Positions 8,118-15,649 are shown, numbered from the stretch's first letter. The stretch: 20,819 bases of DNA from JBDIBA01 sp039812705 (GCA_039812705.1 JBDIBA010000035.1:1-20819); one strand, 5' to 3'. Notes: generated from the letters alone by a model not told the origin. Translations and numbers: made by a program.

Positions 8118-8600
8118 ATGAAGCGCCTTGACCAACTGCTTGCAGCGAACGAAAACTATGTAAGGGGTCGCCACGCCGACGACTCGGCACATCCGCGACG
8201 CAAACTCGCCATCGTCACTTGCATGGATGCACGTATTGACGTGTTCGCGGCTCTTGGACTGCAGCTTGGAGAGGCGCTCATCTTGCGCAACGCCGGTGGG
8301 CGTGTCACCGAGGATGTCTTGCGCTCCCTGGCCTTGGCAACCCATGTGTTGGGCATCGATGCAATCGTCCTCATGCAACACACGGGGTGTGGCCTAGAGG
8401 GTCGCAGCGACGCTGAACTGCAACAACTAACCGGGGCCGACCTCGGCTTTCTGCCCATCACAGATCACAAGCAGGCGCTGCAGGACGACATCAAAGTGCT
8501 GGAAGGCATTGATTACCTCAGCCACATTGAGCTACTTGCAGGACTGCAGTACGACGTGCTGACCGGCGAGGTTCAAGACGTCACGCGCATTGAGCGATAA
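8118..8600 (+). CDS. Beta-carbonic anhydrase
   Basis: A 160-residue cytoplasmic zinc enzyme interconverting CO2 and bicarbonate. The beta-class signature is complete: zinc ligands C35, H88 and C91 (CMDAR and QHTGCG) and the D37-R39 dyad. Its length fits the short actinobacterial subgroup, whose members are around 160-170 residues. NAGGRVTEDVLRSLALATHVLG is the usual conserved helix region. The ATG at 8118 has no ribosome-binding site. AACAAT at 8105-8110, 7 bases upstream, is a weak -10 candidate, so leaderless expression is possible. A perfect 15-bp tandem repeat lies in the upstream gap. It stands alone between the sugar module and the UvrA-like gene. Confidence 0.93.
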   Translation: MKRLDQLLAANENYVRGRHADDSAHPRRKLAIVTCMDARIDVFAALGLQLGEALILRNAGGRVTEDVLRSLALATHVLGIDAIVLMQHTGCGLEGRSDAELQQLTGADLGFLPITDHKQALQDDIKVLEGIDYLSHIELLAGLQYDVLTGEVQDVTRIER

Positions 8601-8650
8601 GAGGCTCTAAACCCGCCTCGACCGGCGGCGCGGAACCACCTGCCCCTGCC

Positions 8651-8656
8651 TAGAGT
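8651..8656 (+). promoter_or_regulatory. -10 box of the UvrA-like gene, leaderless layout
   Basis: TAGAGT is followed by six bases (GACGCC) and the ATG at 8663. There is no Shine-Dalgarno sequence and no clear -35 element. Transcription would start at or next to the ATG. Confidence 0.5.
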
Positions 8657-8662
8657 GACGCC

Positions 8663-11053
8663 ATGGCAACCAAGGATGCAGCAAGTTCCAAGGCGGGCTC
8701 GAAGGCACGCGCAGCCGACAGTCACGAGATCATTCGCGTTCAGGGCGCGAGGGAGAACAACCTCAAGGGTGTCAGCGTCGACATTCCGAAAAGACGCCTG
8801 ACAGTTTTCACGGGCGTTTCGGGCTCCGGCAAGAGTTCGCTTGTGTTCGGGACTATTGCAGCGGAATCGCAACGAATGATCAATGAGACCTACAGCTCAT
8901 TTGTGCAGGGTTTCATGCCAACACTTGCGCGTCCCGAAGTTGATGTCCTTGAAGGCCTGACAACCGCGATCATTGTCGACCAAGAACGGATGGGCGCAAA
9001 CGCGCGCTCTACCGTAGGGACCGTTACAGATGCCAACGCGATGTTGCGCATTCTGTTCAGTCGTATTGCCAAGCCATATGTCGGTTCGTCAAACGCGTTC
9101 TCGTTCAACGTGCCAACTGTTAGCGCAAGTGGCGCAATCAAGATTGAGCGTGGTGGCAAGACCAAGGCCGAGAAGCGTTCATTTCATCAACTTGGCGGAA
9201 TGTGTCCGCGTTGTGAAGGCATGGGAAAGGTCAACGACATTGATTTGGCGCAGCTTTTTGACGACACCAAGTCTTTGTCTGAAGGTGCACTGACCATTCC
9301 CGGCTACAACACCGGCGGCTGGAACTACAGACTTTACGCGTCGTCCGGTTTCTTCAGTCCGGACAAACCGATTAACAAGTTCACAAAGAAGGAAATGGAT
9401 GACTTCCTTTACCACGAACCCGAACGAATGAAGATTGAAGGCATCAACATGACCTACGAGGGATTGATCCCTCGCATTCAACGTTCGATGCTCGCCAAAG
9501 ATACAGATGCAATGCAGCCGTTCGTTCGTGCTTTCGTTGAGCGCGCTGTGACGTTTACGACATGTCCGCAATGTGGCGGCACACGCCTTGCAGAACATGC
9601 CCTTAACGCAAAGATCGACAAGATCAACATTGCCGACGCTTGTTCAATGCAGATCAACGACTTGGCCGACTGGGTGCGCAAGCTGAATGAGCCTTCTATT
9701 GCGCCACTCATCGCCAACCTGCAACACACTTTGGACAAGTTCGTAGAGATCGGACTCGGCTACCTCTCGCTCGATCGACCATCAGGCACCCTTTCAGGTG
9801 GTGAGTCTCAGCGCACAAAGATGATTCGCCATCTCGGTTCATCGCTAACCGATGTCACCTACGTGTTCGACGAGCCCACCATTGGACTTCACCCACATGA
9901 CATTGCACGAATGAACGACTTGTTGCTGCAGCTGCGTGACAAGGGAAACACCGTTCTTGTTGTCGAACACAAACCCGAAACCATTGCGATTGGCGACCAC
10001 GTTGTTGACCTTGGTCCGGGTGCGGGTGCTAACGGTGGCGAGATCTGCTTTGAAGGAACCGTCAGCGGTTTGCGCAAGTCAAAGACCACTACAGGCGAAC
10101 ACCTTGACGATCGCGCTTCGCTGAAGAACGAAGTGCGCGAGGCAAACGAGATTCTCGAGATTCGCGGTGCATCTCAACACAACCTGCGCAATGTAAATGT
10201 CGACGTTCCACTTGGCGTGCTTGTTGCAATCACGGGTGTTGCGGGTTCAGGAAAGAGCACACTCATCAATGGATCAATCGCATCGCGCGATGATGTTGTA
10301 ACTGTTGACCAAGGGGCCATCCGCGGGTCTCGTCGAAGCAATCCAGCCACATATACCGGCCTTTTGGAGCCCGTTCGCAAGGCGTTTGCTAAAGCAAACA
10401 ACGTCAAGCCTGCACTCTTCAGTGCCAATTCAGAAGGCGCTTGTCCGACCTGCAACGGCGCGGGCGTCATTTACACCGACCTTGTCATGATGGCTGGCGT
10501 GTCTACGCCGTGTGAAGACTGCGGCGGTCAGCGATTTCAAGCCGCGGTGCTTGATTACAAACTCGGCAGCAAGAACATCAGCGAAGTTCTTGCAATGTCG
10601 GTCGATGAATCGCTCGAGTATTTCGAGACGGGCAAGAGTGCCGTAACTGCTGCTCATGCAATCGTCGAACGCCTTAGCGATGTCGGCCTTGGCTATCTGA
10701 CCCTTGGGCAACCTCTTACGACTCTGTCAGGCGGAGAACGTCAGCGGCTCAAGCTGGCGACTCACATGGGAGACAAGGGCGGCATTTACGTTCTCGACGA
10801 GCCGACAACCGGTTTGCATCTTGCCGATGTCGAACAGCTGCTTGCGCTACTGGATCGCATTGTGGACGCGGGCAAGTCGGTGATTGTCATTGAACACCAT
10901 CAGGCCGTGATGGCCCACGCCGACTGGATTATCGACCTTGGCCCGGGTGCTGGCACCGACGGCGGCAAGGTCGTCTTTGAGGGCACGCCCGCCGATCTTG
11001 TAGCGAAGAAGTCAACCCTCACCGGCAAACACCTCGCCGACTACGTCAGCTAG
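8663..11053 (+). CDS. UvrA-like ABC ATPase (excinuclease UvrA paralogue, short form)
   Basis: A 796-residue DNA-binding ABC protein. NBD1 has Walker A GVSGSGKSS (51-59), signature LSGGESQ (from 377) and Walker B VFDEP (401-405). NBD2 has Walker A GVAGSGKST (525-533), LSGGERQ (from 688) and VLDEPTTGLH. Two zinc modules are visible: C181/C184 with C301/C304, and C594/C597 with C617/C620. Only about 130 residues separate the first P-loop from the first zinc module, against about 220 in housekeeping UvrA, so the UvrB-binding region is missing or reduced. That places it with UvrA2/DrrC-like paralogues, linked in relatives to tolerance of DNA-binding drugs. Its role here is not shown. It is probably leaderless (TAGAGT 6 bases before the ATG). 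It is convergent with the exchanger gene. Confidence 0.9.
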   Translation: MATKDAASSKAGSKARAADSHEIIRVQGARENNLKGVSVDIPKRRLTVFTGVSGSGKSSLVFGTIAAESQRMINETYSSFVQGFMPTLARPEVDVLEGLTTAIIVDQERMGANARSTVGTVTDANAMLRILFSRIAKPYVGSSNAFSFNVPTVSASGAIKIERGGKTKAEKRSFHQLGGMCPRCEGMGKVNDIDLAQLFDDTKSLSEGALTIPGYNTGGWNYRLYASSGFFSPDKPINKFTKKEMDDFLYHEPERMKIEGINMTYEGLIPRIQRSMLAKDTDAMQPFVRAFVERAVTFTTCPQCGGTRLAEHALNAKIDKINIADACSMQINDLADWVRKLNEPSIAPLIANLQHTLDKFVEIGLGYLSLDRPSGTLSGGESQRTKMIRHLGSSLTDVTYVFDEPTIGLHPHDIARMNDLLLQLRDKGNTVLVVEHKPETIAIGDHVVDLGPGAGANGGEICFEGTVSGLRKSKTTTGEHLDDRASLKNEVREANEILEIRGASQHNLRNVNVDVPLGVLVAITGVAGSGKSTLINGSIASRDDVVTVDQGAIRGSRRSNPATYTGLLEPVRKAFAKANNVKPALFSANSEGACPTCNGAGVIYTDLVMMAGVSTPCEDCGGQRFQAAVLDYKLGSKNISEVLAMSVDESLEYFETGKSAVTAAHAIVERLSDVGLGYLTLGQPLTTLSGGERQRLKLATHMGDKGGIYVLDEPTTGLHLADVEQLLALLDRIVDAGKSVIVIEHHQAVMAHADWIIDLGPGAGTDGGKVVFEGTPADLVAKKSTLTGKHLADYVS

Positions 11054-11065
11054 CCCGACCCGTGC

Positions 11066-11125
11066 GGGCGCTTCCTGCTGGCGCGCTTCTTCCCGGGGCG
11101 CTTCCTGACCCCGCGCTTCCTGCTT
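11066..11125. repeat. Four tandem 15-bp repeats after the UvrA-like gene
   Basis: Four imperfect units run at 11066-11080, 11081-11095, 11096-11110 and 11111-11125, sharing the core GCGCTTC(C/T)T. They start 12 bases after the UvrA-like stop, in the convergent gap before the exchanger gene. The 15-base period keeps all reading frames. On the minus strand they encode an Arg/Lys-rich pentad pattern within a 26-codon ORF (11130 to 11050). No intrinsic terminator with a T run is seen in this gap. Confidence 0.8.
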
Positions 11126-11244
11126 CTCATTAACCTTGCGGACGCTTCGAAACACAAAAGCCCAGGTCGCGTTCCTCAAATCGTCCGCAACGTCAACGAG
11201 AAGCACCAAAAAGGGCGCGGGTGATTCGTAAGAAGTAAGAAGAG

Positions 11245-12351
11245 TTACTGGGGTTCGGGGGCCGCGTAGGGCCGGTTGAGCATGCGACCTCGCACCTCGC
11301 GAACGACCAGCACCAAGAACGTGATGACCGTCAACGGGATAACAAAAGCAATCAGCGCAAAGTTGAATTGCTCGGCGCGGTCACGGTCCGTGGAGCTGAG
11401 CACCAGGTAAGCAACGTAAGCCGCGTAGTACGCCAAGAACACAACGCCTTCCCACCGCATGATTACGTGGCCGGTGAAGAAAATCGGCAAGCAGGCAATG
11501 CACACAGCCAGCATCACCGGGAAGTCGAACGAAAGCATCGATTCTGGAACGGGCAATCCATTCGAGGCTGCCATGCCCGACAAGCCAAGCACGGCAGTCA
11601 TGTTGAAGATGTTCGAACCAACAACATTGCCTACGGCCAAGTCGCGGTCGCCCTTGATCGCAGCGGCAATCGATGTTGCAATCTCGGGCAGCGAAGTTCC
11701 AACCGCGACGACCGTGAGGCCAATGATCACGTCGGACAGTCCCAGTGCTGATGCAATATCCACGGCGCTGTTCACCATCAACTGCGAACCGCCAACCAAG
11801 GTGCCAAGACCAATGAGGGCGAAGACGATGTTCAACCCAATGCCGTGTTGACGTTTGGGCGACTCTTCCCTGCCGGCGACTGCCTCTTGTTCTTCAGGGT
11901 CTTTGCGCGAGGTGCGAATCGTGAACACTGTGTAGGCAATCGCCAGCAGAAACAGCAGGACGCCTTCCACCCTGCCGATCACCTCGTTCCAAGCCAAGAA
12001 ATAGGTAACTACGACCAGGCCAACCATGATCGGCACTTCAATGCGGATCAAGCGGCGCTGCACAAGCATGGGTCCGAATAATGCCGAGATGCCGAGGATG
12101 AGCAAGACGTTGGCGACCGTGCTGCCAAGCACGTTGCCCAGCGCTACGCCGGGATTGTCGCCTGCCGCACCCGCAACACTGACCGCCATTTCGGGACTAC
12201 TCGTTCCATAAGCAACAACGGTGAGACCGATGACTAGCGACGAGATTCCGAAACGCCGGGCAATACCCGACGATCCCTTGACAAGCAGGTTCGCACCCAC
12301 GACAAGGAGGGCAAGACCCCCAATGAATCCAACGATTGTCAATACGCTCAC
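11245..12351 (-). CDS. Calcium/sodium antiporter, CaCA family (YrbG-like)
   Basis: A 368-residue membrane antiporter made of two homologous halves, expected to exchange Na+ (or K+ or H+) for Ca2+. The first alpha repeat carries GTSSPEMAVSVAGA followed by ALGNVLGSTVANVLLILG. The second carries GTSLPEIATSIAAAIKG followed by AVGNVVGSNIFNMTAVLG. The acidic residues in the GTSxPE motifs are the ion ligands in characterised exchangers. A charged cytoplasmic loop (RKDPEEQEAVAGREESPKR) separates the halves, and a further pair of helices lies at the C-terminus. About 10-11 helices fit the family. The start is a GTG at 12351 with GAGGT 8 bases upstream on the minus strand. It is convergent with the UvrA-like gene. 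Confidence 0.92.
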   Translation of the reverse strand: MSVLTIVGFIGGLALLVVGANLLVKGSSGIARRFGISSLVIGLTVVAYGTSSPEMAVSVAGAAGDNPGVALGNVLGSTVANVLLILGISALFGPMLVQRRLIRIEVPIMVGLVVVTYFLAWNEVIGRVEGVLLFLLAIAYTVFTIRTSRKDPEEQEAVAGREESPKRQHGIGLNIVFALIGLGTLVGGSQLMVNSAVDIASALGLSDVIIGLTVVAVGTSLPEIATSIAAAIKGDRDLAVGNVVGSNIFNMTAVLGLSGMAASNGLPVPESMLSFDFPVMLAVCIACLPIFFTGHVIMRWEGVVFLAYYAAYVAYLVLSSTDRDRAEQFNFALIAFVIPLTVITFLVLVVREVRGRMLNRPYAAPEPQ

Positions 12352-12500
12352 AAACTCTTACCTCTTGCTCGGCATCACCTCGCGTCCCGCCATGCGCGAG
12401 CTTGCAGGTTAGAGCCTTGTGAGTGTTAGCGATTCGTTATGCGCGGTTCGAACTCGCACCGAGAACCTTGGCCTCTTTGTCTCGTAGAACGCGTTCGCTG

Positions 12501-12506
12501 TAGTTT
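12501..12506 (+). promoter_or_regulatory. -10 box of the 275-residue gene, leaderless layout
   Basis: TAGTTT is followed by six bases (TCGGCG) and the ATG at 12513. TTGTCT at 12477-12482 is a partial -35 match with an 18-base spacer. No Shine-Dalgarno sequence is present. Confidence 0.5.
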
Positions 12507-12512
12507 TCGGCG

Positions 12513-13340
12513 ATGGAGAACGCAATCGCATCGATTATCGAGTCGCGCAACGGTGCGTTGCACAAGCCCTTTGCAGAACAAGGGCTAACCAACACCGATA
12601 AGTACGACCACACAATCGTGACTTCGATCAGGGCATTGCGAGGTCGCAACCTTTTCAACGACTACGGGACTGCCGTTCTGTTCAATGCGCTCCTCAAGCC
12701 ACGACTGCGCGTTCAAGAAACGAACAACGACGTGTCCGGATTGGATGCAGTTAGCTGGGCCGCTGACGTTTGGTGGAACATCGTGCGCGACGGCAACGAC
12801 CCGAGTGCGCCCGACGATTTCGACCAGGCAACGCAGGTCGCTGAGACGCTCGTCGGCAACCTTGGACTCATCGTGCTCGACCACCCGTTTACGCCAGCCG
12901 ACTGGGCAAACACCGGTTCAATGCGCAGCTACATGACTCGCGTGGCGGTTGCGGCAATTCACAAGGAATCTAGGGGCCCGACTCCAGGGCAGCTTCTGCC
13001 GCTCGACTACATGCAGACGAGCACCGAATTCCTGTTTCACATGAACCGAGCCGGCTACTACACCAAGTTCATTGAACAAGTAACGCGCAGCGTTGCCAGC
13101 CCTGAACCTTCGAGTCTGCTGGACAGCATCGGGCGACTTTGCAATGAAGCAGTACAGGTGGCCAAGGATCGCGAGCTCGGTGAGCTGGCAAAAGACATGA
13201 TCGACCGGCTTGAAGAGGGACTGCGCCCCCACCTCGCCCCGACGCTCGCGGGTTATGCAGTTGCGAATGACCTGGTCGAAGGTGCCCGCCAGAGCTTGGC
13301 CGACATCACCCGTCCTCCAAGTCTCGGCCTCGAGGCCTAA
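12513..13340 (+). CDS. Uncharacterised protein, 275 residues
   Basis: I do not recognise the family. The protein is soluble, mostly helical and fairly acidic, with no signal peptide, membrane segment or catalytic motif that I can name. Notable stretches are SIRALRGRNLFNDYGTAVLF near the N-terminus, the Trp-rich SWAADVWWNIVRDGNDP in the first half, and a C-terminal part predicted helical with many charged residues (KDRELGELAKDMIDRLEEGL). Codon use resembles the neighbours and no competing frame is as long. The ATG is set by TAGTTT six bases upstream, suggesting a leaderless message. The next gene on the strand, a YjfB-like motility protein, starts 55 bases after the stop and has its own promoter-like sequence, so cotranscription is not required. 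Confidence 0.8.
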   Translation: MENAIASIIESRNGALHKPFAEQGLTNTDKYDHTIVTSIRALRGRNLFNDYGTAVLFNALLKPRLRVQETNNDVSGLDAVSWAADVWWNIVRDGNDPSAPDDFDQATQVAETLVGNLGLIVLDHPFTPADWANTGSMRSYMTRVAVAAIHKESRGPTPGQLLPLDYMQTSTEFLFHMNRAGYYTKFIEQVTRSVASPEPSSLLDSIGRLCNEAVQVAKDRELGELAKDMIDRLEEGLRPHLAPTLAGYAVANDLVEGARQSLADITRPPSLGLEA

Positions 13341-13360
13341 CCGGGTTCGCAAAGTCACCC

Positions 13361-13388
13361 TCAAGGCCCAGGAAAAGCGGGCCGATGG
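13361..13388 (+). promoter_or_regulatory. Sigma-28 (FliA/SigD)-like promoter before the YjfB-like gene
   Basis: TCAA (13361-13364), 16 bases, then GCCGATGG (13381-13388), compared with TAAA-N15-GCCGATAT for flagellar sigma factors. The ATG at 13396 is 7 bases after the -10 element, so the predicted transcript would start at the initiation codon. It matches best in the GCCGAT core; the -35 half is poor. Confidence 0.4.
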
Positions 13389-13395
13389 CATAAAT

Positions 13396-13569
13396 ATGGA
13401 CCTAACCGCAGCGGTGAGCACGAGCACAACCACATCAACCACAATGTCCGCCGTGCAGACCGTGATGCTGAAAAAGGCCATGGACACCGAGTCCTCTGCC
13501 GTACTGCAGTTGCTCAATGGCCTCCCACAAAAGGATGGCCTGGGTCAGCTCATCGACGTTCAGATGTGA
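13396..13569 (+). CDS. YjfB-like putative motility protein
   Basis: A 57-residue protein starting MDLTAAVSTS. It has a Ser/Thr-rich N-terminal half, the core VMLKKAMDTESSAVLQLL and the ending LGQLIDVQM. The order of a short Met-Asp start, a KKAMD helix and a terminal L-G-x-x-I-D-V segment matches the YjfB_motility family (PF14070), small proteins found with flagellar regulons in Gram-positive bacteria. Their molecular role is unknown. A longer frame from 13210 exists, but its extra part overlaps the preceding gene and is not conserved-looking. No ribosome-binding site is visible; a sigma-28-like GCCGATGG ends 7 bases before the ATG. No other flagellar gene is in the window, so the gene stands alone here. 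Confidence 0.78.
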   Translation: MDLTAAVSTSTTTSTTMSAVQTVMLKKAMDTESSAVLQLLNGLPQKDGLGQLIDVQM

Positions 13570-13628
13570 CGACCTCCTGGCGCGACCCGTGCAGCGCCGT
13601 AGGAAATCTGGGGTAGCCACACAAGTCT

Positions 13629-13634
13629 TATGCT
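13629..13634 (+). promoter_or_regulatory. -10 box of the phosphotransferase gene, leaderless layout
   Basis: TATGCT is followed by six bases (TCGGCC) and the ATG at 13641. No Shine-Dalgarno sequence or convincing -35 element is present. The spacing is identical to that at 8651 and 12501. Confidence 0.55.
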
Positions 13635-13640
13635 TCGGCC

Positions 13641-14450
13641 ATGTCCGATGCCTTCAATACCTATCCGTCGACGCACGAAGTGCAGTTAACCGGCGGCGAG
13701 CGGACATCGGTTTGGCGTCGAGGCGAGATTGTGTTGCGGCCCCGACGCTATTGGTCGGAGAACATCATTGGATTCTTGGCGCATTTGGAGAGTTGCGGAT
13801 TCGAAGGTTCGCCCCGCGTTGAGGGGTCGGGCTTTGCTGCTGACGGACGGGAAGCCGTTCGTTTCATCGATGGCGATGCTGGCCACCTCGGCTCGTGGTC
13901 TGATAGCGCGTTGTTGAACATTGGCCAGATGATTCGCAAGATCCACGATGCTTCAACATCATTCACACCTATAAATAATCAGTGGCAAACATGGTTTGGC
14001 CGTTCTCTTGGTGGGCCACAACGCGTCATCGGTCATTGCGATGTTGGATCTTGGAACGTGATTGCACGAAACAGCGAGCCCGTTGCATTCATTGACTGGG
14101 AATTGGCCGGACCCGTTGACCCAATGGTTGAACTTGCTCAAGCATGTTGGCTCAATGCTCAATTAATGGGTGAGCAAGTTGCGGAGCGAAACGAACTGCC
14201 AGATGTTAAGCAGCGCGCGCGGCAGATGCGCGTATTGGTTGACGGATATGGCGCGTCGCAACAAGAACGAACCCGCATTTTTGACCTGATGGTTGAGCTA
14301 GTTATCGGTGACGCAAAATTGCAAGCCGACGACGCAGGGGTTACCCCCGAAACAAAAGACGCGGCTGCGCTTTGGGGAATTACATGGCGCGTGGCGAGTG
14401 CAGAGTGGATGTTCCGCAACGGATCGCTCTTGCGAAACGCTCTTGTCTGA
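13641..14450 (+). CDS. APH-family phosphotransferase
   Basis: A 269-residue protein of the aminoglycoside phosphotransferase/choline kinase fold. The catalytic loop HCDVGSWN supplies H132, the catalytic base D134 and N139. IDWE (D152) is the metal-binding motif equivalent to the kinase DFG. The N-terminal lobe is short and begins with a segment (VQLTGGERTSVWRRGEIVLRP) like that of many environmental APH proteins, in which the nucleotide-binding Lys is replaced or displaced. The C-terminal lobe is helical, including PVDPMVELAQACWLNAQL. The family phosphorylates small molecules such as antibiotics, choline or sugars, and the substrate here cannot be told. A TATGCT box 6 bases before the ATG implies a leaderless mRNA. 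Its 3' end is 4 bases from the end of a convergent small ORF. Confidence 0.88.
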   Translation: MSDAFNTYPSTHEVQLTGGERTSVWRRGEIVLRPRRYWSENIIGFLAHLESCGFEGSPRVEGSGFAADGREAVRFIDGDAGHLGSWSDSALLNIGQMIRKIHDASTSFTPINNQWQTWFGRSLGGPQRVIGHCDVGSWNVIARNSEPVAFIDWELAGPVDPMVELAQACWLNAQLMGEQVAERNELPDVKQRARQMRVLVDGYGASQQERTRIFDLMVELVIGDAKLQADDAGVTPETKDAAALWGITWRVASAEWMFRNGSLLRNALV

Positions 14451-14454
14451 ATGA

Positions 14455-14637
14455 TCAGATAACGACGTTGGCGCTTTCGGAACGCATGCGTCGCTCAAAA
14501 GCAGGCAATTGCGAGGCCGGGATGCGACTCAGGCGTTCCCTCCAGTCGGCAAGGCCCTCGTTATACACCTCGGCTTGTCTTGCACGTTGCTCTTTGAATC
14601 GGCTTGGTCGCAAGAACGCGGGCCAGGTGAACTTCAT
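14455..14637 (-). CDS. Possible small basic protein, 60 residues
   Basis: This is the best coding candidate in the 305-base stretch between the phosphotransferase and the lipoprotein gene. It starts MKFTWPAFLRPSRFKEQRA, is rich in Arg and Glu, is probably helical, and has no membrane segment or recognised domain. Codon use resembles the real genes around it. There is no ribosome-binding site, but AAAGAT lies six bases before the ATG (with GGCCAG between), echoing the leaderless spacing elsewhere in the window. It ends 4 bases from the end of the convergent phosphotransferase gene. It may be chance; conservation would decide. The rest of this stretch (14638-14755) shows nothing I can name. Confidence 0.4.
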   Translation of the reverse strand: MKFTWPAFLRPSRFKEQRARQAEVYNEGLADWRERLSRIPASQLPAFERRMRSESANVVI

Positions 14638-14755
14638 CTGGCCATCTTTTCAGGAATCGGCAGGAAATCGGTCCGAACAGGATCAGCCACCACAACTGCT
14701 GCGGCGTCGGTGAAATACACGGCACTCGAACATTGAGACACCCTGCCGTTGCGTC

Positions 14756-15394
14756 CTAGAGCTTCAGCGTTGAGTTGGCCTTGTCGAATGCCTTGCGCGC
14801 TAGCGACTCATCCACAGTCGTGTTTCCGCTACCAGCGCTCATGAGCACCACGATCACATTGCCTTTGCGCATGTGGACAATGTCACCGGTTCCAGAACTG
14901 GCCATGCGTAACGCAAACGTTTCGTCTCCAATCACCGGATACGGCAATTGGGAAAGCGTGACCTTGACCTTCACGGGAGTGCCGAGGTCGTCTTCGTAAG
15001 TGCCGCACGAGATGTCACCCTTCAACTCGTTCATGTATCGCTTGGCTTCATCAACGCTCGAAAACGATTCGACGCTCTCGTACAGGATTGGCCCAGCTTG
15101 ACTCTTGGTGTAAGAGACTTTGGCGTCGCTTTGAATCGGAACGCGTTCCCTTACCGGTGATTTGCCACATAGTCCGATCTCAGGTCCATCCAAATCGACA
15201 GAAGCTTTCGCGTAACCCGACGGTGTTTCGGTTCCGTCGAGCAACGCCGGCTCAAGCTCAGCACGAGTCCACGTCCTTGGTGCCGCAGACGTTGTCGGAG
15301 CTGTTATCGGTGCGGCGGTTGTTTCAGCTGTCGGACCCGCCTGGTCGTTGCCACCACCGCAAGCGATAAGGAATCCAACCGCTACTAGAACCAC
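14756..15394 (-). CDS. Putative lipoprotein with PknH-like sensor domain, start uncertain
   Basis: A protein of about 212 residues from the GTG at 15394. It opens with a hydrophobic stretch and lipobox LIAC (Cys12), then a Thr/Ala/Pro linker (about residues 20-40) and a C-terminal domain with WTRAELEPALLDGTETPSGY, GLCGKS and DISCGTY. This layout fits the actinobacterial extracellular domains related to the PknH C-terminal sensor, which bind unknown ligands outside the membrane. As written, the signal peptide lacks a basic N-region. An excellent ribosome-binding site (AAGGGGAAGG) and an ATG at 15410 encoding MRRVI lie just upstream but are one base out of frame, so a small indel near 15395 may have altered the start. 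The gene follows the DUF222/HNH gene on the same strand after about 240 bases. Confidence 0.72.
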   Translation of the reverse strand: MVLVAVGFLIACGGGNDQAGPTAETTAAPITAPTTSAAPRTWTRAELEPALLDGTETPSGYAKASVDLDGPEIGLCGKSPVRERVPIQSDAKVSYTKSQAGPILYESVESFSSVDEAKRYMNELKGDISCGTYEDDLGTPVKVKVTLSQLPYPVIGDETFALRMASSGTGDIVHMRKGNVIVVLMSAGSGNTTVDESLARKAFDKANSTLKL

Positions 15395-15649
15395 GAATAA
15401 CCCGACGCATACTCGCGTACCTTCCCCTTTGAGACCGGCCGTAACGCTAGCGAGGAGTAACGCGAGATTTCGGGGCGCTACCTAAACCCGCAGCACACGG
15501 ACAATGCGGTACACAGATTGTTTGCGAAGGAACGCCCACAGACCTCGTGAAATCCAAGCCGGCAGATATCAACAACAATCAGCAAACTTCAGCCCACGCG
15601 TGTGAATGTCTGGTGCGCAGCCGAACTCATTCACTAGCCATCGGGCGCC
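15395..15649 (-). other. Intergenic region upstream of the lipoprotein gene
   Basis: It contains the AAGGGGAAGG ribosome-binding site and the out-of-frame ATG at 15410-15408 described with the lipoprotein. No tRNA, clear terminator hairpin or long coding frame is seen. The promoter of the lipoprotein gene is presumably here but is not recognisable by eye. Confidence 0.5.

Noticed and set aside
12395..12465. tRNA-like stretch with GGTTAGAGC and GGTTCGAAC
   Set aside because: D-arm and T-loop-like words are present, but no anticodon stem pairs and the acceptor ends are not complementary.
13210..13395. N-terminal extension of the YjfB-like protein
   Set aside because: It overlaps the previous gene out of frame and would precede a typical family start; the promoter-like sequence lies inside it.
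15395..15649. Structured RNA or tRNA in the 255-base gap
   Set aside because: No paired arms or conserved loop words could be assembled.
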